Shown here piece by piece: positions 61,904 through 64,000 of a stretch of DNA of 64,000 nt. Positions within the stretch are counted from its first letter, which is position 1. Each line of letters starts with the position of its first letter. This DNA comes from Mycobacterium sp. 3519A (GTDB lineage: Bacteria; Actinomycetota; Actinomycetes; Mycobacteriales; Mycobacteriaceae). The notes below the pieces were generated by a model. It made no database searches. It was not told the origin of the DNA and was given only the letters and a program-made list of their open reading frames with translations. Made by a program: the position numbers and the translations under genes. The stretch spans positions 682,001-746,000 of the forward strand of contig NZ_OESG01000013.1 in the NCBI RefSeq assembly GCF_900240945.1, written 5' to 3'.

Positions 61904-61915
61904 CCAACCGGTTGG
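61904..61915. promoter_or_regulatory. Palindrome CCAACCGGTTGG upstream of the LLM gene
   Basis: This perfect 12-bp palindrome, with an extra TTGG directly after it, lies between the LLM gene start and the upstream hydrolase stop. It is a plausible TetR-family operator; no such regulator is adjacent. Confidence 0.45.
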
Positions 61916-61925
61916 TTGGCCCGCG

Positions 61926-62774
61926 TCAGGGCTTCAACAGCGCGACGACCTTGTTCTCCAGGTCCACCGGATCATCGGCGAACGGGTCGACCGCAGGCGC
62001 CTTCGGCAGGTCGGCTTCGGGGTCGGCGAAGTCGGCGTAGGCCTTGTCGCCGGTCAGCGTGTGCAGCAGATAACCGGTCAGCAGCGCCCGCACCACCTTC
62101 TGCGTGCTGCGATCGGCACCGGGCAGCCCCACCACCCGCGCCAGTCGCCTGCCTTCGATCAGGCCGCCCGCCTTCGCCTTGTGCACGGTGCGAAGCGTCG
62201 CGTTCTTCCACACCCGCGTCAGCTCAACAGCGTTGGAGCGCAACGTCATCGGGTCGCCCGGCGCCGTCAGCACCAGCCCTGGCACCGCCAGCGACGCGGC
62301 GGGTTCCTCGGCGGGCGGCTTGGTCACGGTCGGGAACAAAGCCGCCACCGCCTTCGGCTTCACCGGCAGGCCCGCGGCCGCGAACACCGCCGCCGAGCCA
62401 CCGAAACCGTGCCCGACCAGCCCGAGCTTGTCCGGGTGCACGCTGATCTTTCCCTGCCCCAGTCGCACCCCGGCAATGATGTCCAGCGTCGTGCCGAGGT
62501 CGAAGGCCAGATTCAGCACCGACGGCGCGACGCTGCGCTCTGTGTCGGGGGCCGCGGCGACAATGCCCCACGACGCCAGGTGCTCCAGCGTGCCCTCGTA
62601 GCGATCGGCTCTGGCCAGCCACTCGTGAGCAAATGCCACACCCGGCAGATTGAGCCCGGTTTCCGGCGTGTAGACGATCCCCGGCATCCCGGCGAAGGCC
62701 AGGTCACCACGCAGAACGCGGTGCGGTCCGCGGCGGGTCAAAGCGGTGAAAAGCTTCTTCGTGCGCGCCACCAT
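61926..62774 (-). CDS. Alpha/beta-hydrolase-like protein with Gly at the nucleophile position (Rv3438-like)
   Basis: The 282-residue protein has alpha/beta-hydrolase features (GMPGIVYTPETGLNLPGVAFAHEWLARADRYEGTLEHLASWG, DKLGLVGHGFGGSAAVFAAAG). The nucleophile elbow is GHGFGG instead of GHSxGG, so serine catalysis appears impossible at that position. The later VPGLVLTAPGDPMT supplies an Asp as in active hydrolases. From memory, the M. tuberculosis neighbour of glmS at this place is Rv3438. ATG 62774; divergent from glmS across 52 nt. Confidence 0.78.
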   Translation of the reverse strand: MVARTKKLFTALTRRGPHRVLRGDLAFAGMPGIVYTPETGLNLPGVAFAHEWLARADRYEGTLEHLASWGIVAAAPDTERSVAPSVLNLAFDLGTTLDIIAGVRLGQGKISVHPDKLGLVGHGFGGSAAVFAAAGLPVKPKAVAALFPTVTKPPAEEPAASLAVPGLVLTAPGDPMTLRSNAVELTRVWKNATLRTVHKAKAGGLIEGRRLARVVGLPGADRSTQKVVRALLTGYLLHTLTGDKAYADFADPEADLPKAPAVDPFADDPVDLENKVVALLKP

Positions 62775-62826
62775 CGAACCGTAGCGCAGCAGGTGTGACC
62801 CAGCTCTTGCACTACCCTGAATGGCT

Positions 62827-64000
62827 ATGTGCGGAATCGTCGGATACGTCGGGCAGCGTCCTGCCTGTGACATCGTCGTGGACGCACTGCGCCGGATGGA
62901 GTACCGCGGCTACGACTCGGCAGGGGTGGCGCTGTTCGACGGCCGTGGGGGCATGACCGTGCGCCGAAAGGCCGGTCGGCTCGCCAACCTGGAGGCCGCG
63001 CTCGCCGAAACGGACGACGTCTGCCTCGCAGGCAGCACCGGACTCGGCCACACCCGGTGGGCGACCCACGGCAGGCCCACCGACCGCAACGCGCACCCGC
63101 ATCGCGACGCCGCAGGCAAGATCGCCGTCGTCCACAACGGCATCATCGAGAACTACGCGCCGCTGCGCGCCGAGTTGGAGGCGGCGGGCGTCGAGTTCGC
63201 CAGCGACACCGACACCGAGGTCGCGGTGCACCTGGTTTCTCGCCAGTACCACCACGGCGACACCGCAGGCGACTTCGTGGCCTCTGTGCTGGCGGTGCTG
63301 CGCCGGCTCGAAGGCCATTTCACGCTGGTCTTCGCCAACGCAGACGCGCCGGGCATGATCGTCGCGGCCCGCCGCTCCACGCCGCTGGTCGTCGGGGTCG
63401 GCGAGGGCGAGATGTTCATCGGCTCCGACGTGGCCGCGTTCATCGAGCACACCCGCGACGCCGTCGAACTCGGCCAGGACCAGGCGGTCGTGATCACTCC
63501 TGACCGCTACGAGATCTTCGACTTCCACGGCAACGCCGACGAAGCCAACGCCCGCCCCTTCCACATCGACTGGGACCTGTCGTCCGCCGAGAAGGGCGGC
63601 TACGAGTACTTCATGCTCAAGGAGATCGCGGAGCAGCCCACCGCGGTCGCCGACACCCTGCTCGGCCACTTCGCAGGTGGCCGCATCGTGCTCGACGAGC
63701 AGCGGCTCTCCGACCAGGAACTGCGCGAGATCGACAAGGTTTTCGTGGTCGCGTGTGGCACCGCCTATCACTCCGGGCTGCTGGCCAAGTACGCCATCGA
63801 GCATTGGACGCGGCTGCCCGTCGAGGTCGAGCTGGCCAGTGAATTCCGTTACCGCGACCCGGTTCTGGACAGCCACACGCTGGTCGTCGCCATCTCGCAG
63901 TCCGGCGAGACCGCCGACACGCTGGAGGCGGTGCGGCACGCCAAGGAGCAGAAGGCCAAGGTGCTGGCCATCTGCAACACCAACGGCAGCCAGATCCCGC
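62827..64000 (+). CDS. glmS: Glutamine-fructose-6-phosphate aminotransferase (isomerising), N-terminal part
   Basis: The gene runs off the window end; 391 codons are present out of about 620 expected. The start at ATG 62827 leaves Cys as residue 2 (MCGIVGYVGQ), which becomes the N-terminal nucleophile after Met removal; ATG 62821 would block this. Glutaminase motifs are RMEYRGYDSAGVA, GLGHTRWATHGRPT and HNGIIENYA. The isomerase domain begins with VFVVACGTAYHSGLLAKY and VVAISQSGETADT. It makes glucosamine-6-phosphate for the GlmM step. Confidence 0.95.
   Translation, partial: MCGIVGYVGQRPACDIVVDALRRMEYRGYDSAGVALFDGRGGMTVRRKAGRLANLEAALAETDDVCLAGSTGLGHTRWATHGRPTDRNAHPHRDAAGKIAVVHNGIIENYAPLRAELEAAGVEFASDTDTEVAVHLVSRQYHHGDTAGDFVASVLAVLRRLEGHFTLVFANADAPGMIVAARRSTPLVVGVGEGEMFIGSDVAAFIEHTRDAVELGQDQAVVITPDRYEIFDFHGNADEANARPFHIDWDLSSAEKGGYEYFMLKEIAEQPTAVADTLLGHFAGGRIVLDEQRLSDQELREIDKVFVVACGTAYHSGLLAKYAIEHWTRLPVEVELASEFRYRDPVLDSHTLVVAISQSGETADTLEAVRHAKEQKAKVLAICNTNGSQIP

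Overview
The window is high-GC actinobacterial DNA from a mycobacterium, most likely a fast-growing environmental Mycolicibacterium. This rests on a complete ESX-4 type VII secretion locus, REP13E12-type DUF222/HNH genes, several F420-dependent luciferase-like enzymes, serine-esterase (cutinase) clusters, and the gene order rmlC-rmlB / infA-rpmJ-rpsM-rpsK-rpsD-rpoA-rplQ-truA / cutinases / ESX-4 / rplM-rpsI-glmM / glmS. From memory, that order mirrors the M. tuberculosis Rv3465-Rv3436c region in reverse. No tRNA, rRNA, CRISPR array or insertion sequence was recognised.

Layout. 1-4.1 kb: the end of a beta-lactamase-like esterase, a decayed tandem copy of it, an F420-type oxidoreductase and a DUF222/HNH gene. 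4.1-7.7 kb: a valine-degradation operon (mmsA, acyl-CoA dehydrogenase, mmsB) behind a 22-bp palindrome. 7.9-9.8 kb: rmlB-rmlC and a small J-domain protein. 9.9-10.6 kb: a decayed hsp20 with its intact MerR-type regulator. 10.6-15.6 kb: a probable operon of a receiver-thioredoxin-reductase fusion, a histidine kinase with an N-terminal cyclic-nucleotide-binding domain, and two F420-type oxidoreductases. 15.8-20.4 kb: the infA-rpoA-truA ribosomal operon. 20.4-24.2 kb: three cutinases, a DMT-type transporter and a CGNR zinc-finger regulator.

24.2-31.3 kb is the most unusual part. Seven minus-strand genes, six of them joined by 4-20 bp overlaps, encode a protein that looks like a divergent encapsulin (HK97-fold) shell, a prenyl-diphosphate synthase, two small orphan helical proteins, a CrtC-like protein, an SCP2-like protein and a 982-residue FAD oxidoreductase. 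The oxidoreductase has a Pro-rich tail carrying a duplicated 19-residue motif. I read this as a candidate compartmentalised isoprenoid-modifying system. Upstream lie a 1433-residue ATPase-GAF-nucleotide-cyclase protein and a DUF4331 protein.

36.9-46.5 kb is ESX-4 (eccB4, mycP4, eccD4, eccC4, an accessory membrane protein, esxU, esxT). 46.5-50.9 kb holds an excalibur protein and an aldehyde/alcohol dehydrogenase pair with a GAF regulator. 51.1-57.3 kb holds rplM-rpsI, two small exported proteins, glmM and ESX-like accessory genes. 57.3-64 kb holds a second DUF222/HNH gene with a perfect LexA box over its start codon, an Insig homologue, a LysR/SDR pair, an F420-type oxidoreductase, an alpha/beta hydrolase lacking the usual nucleophile serine, and the first two thirds of glmS.
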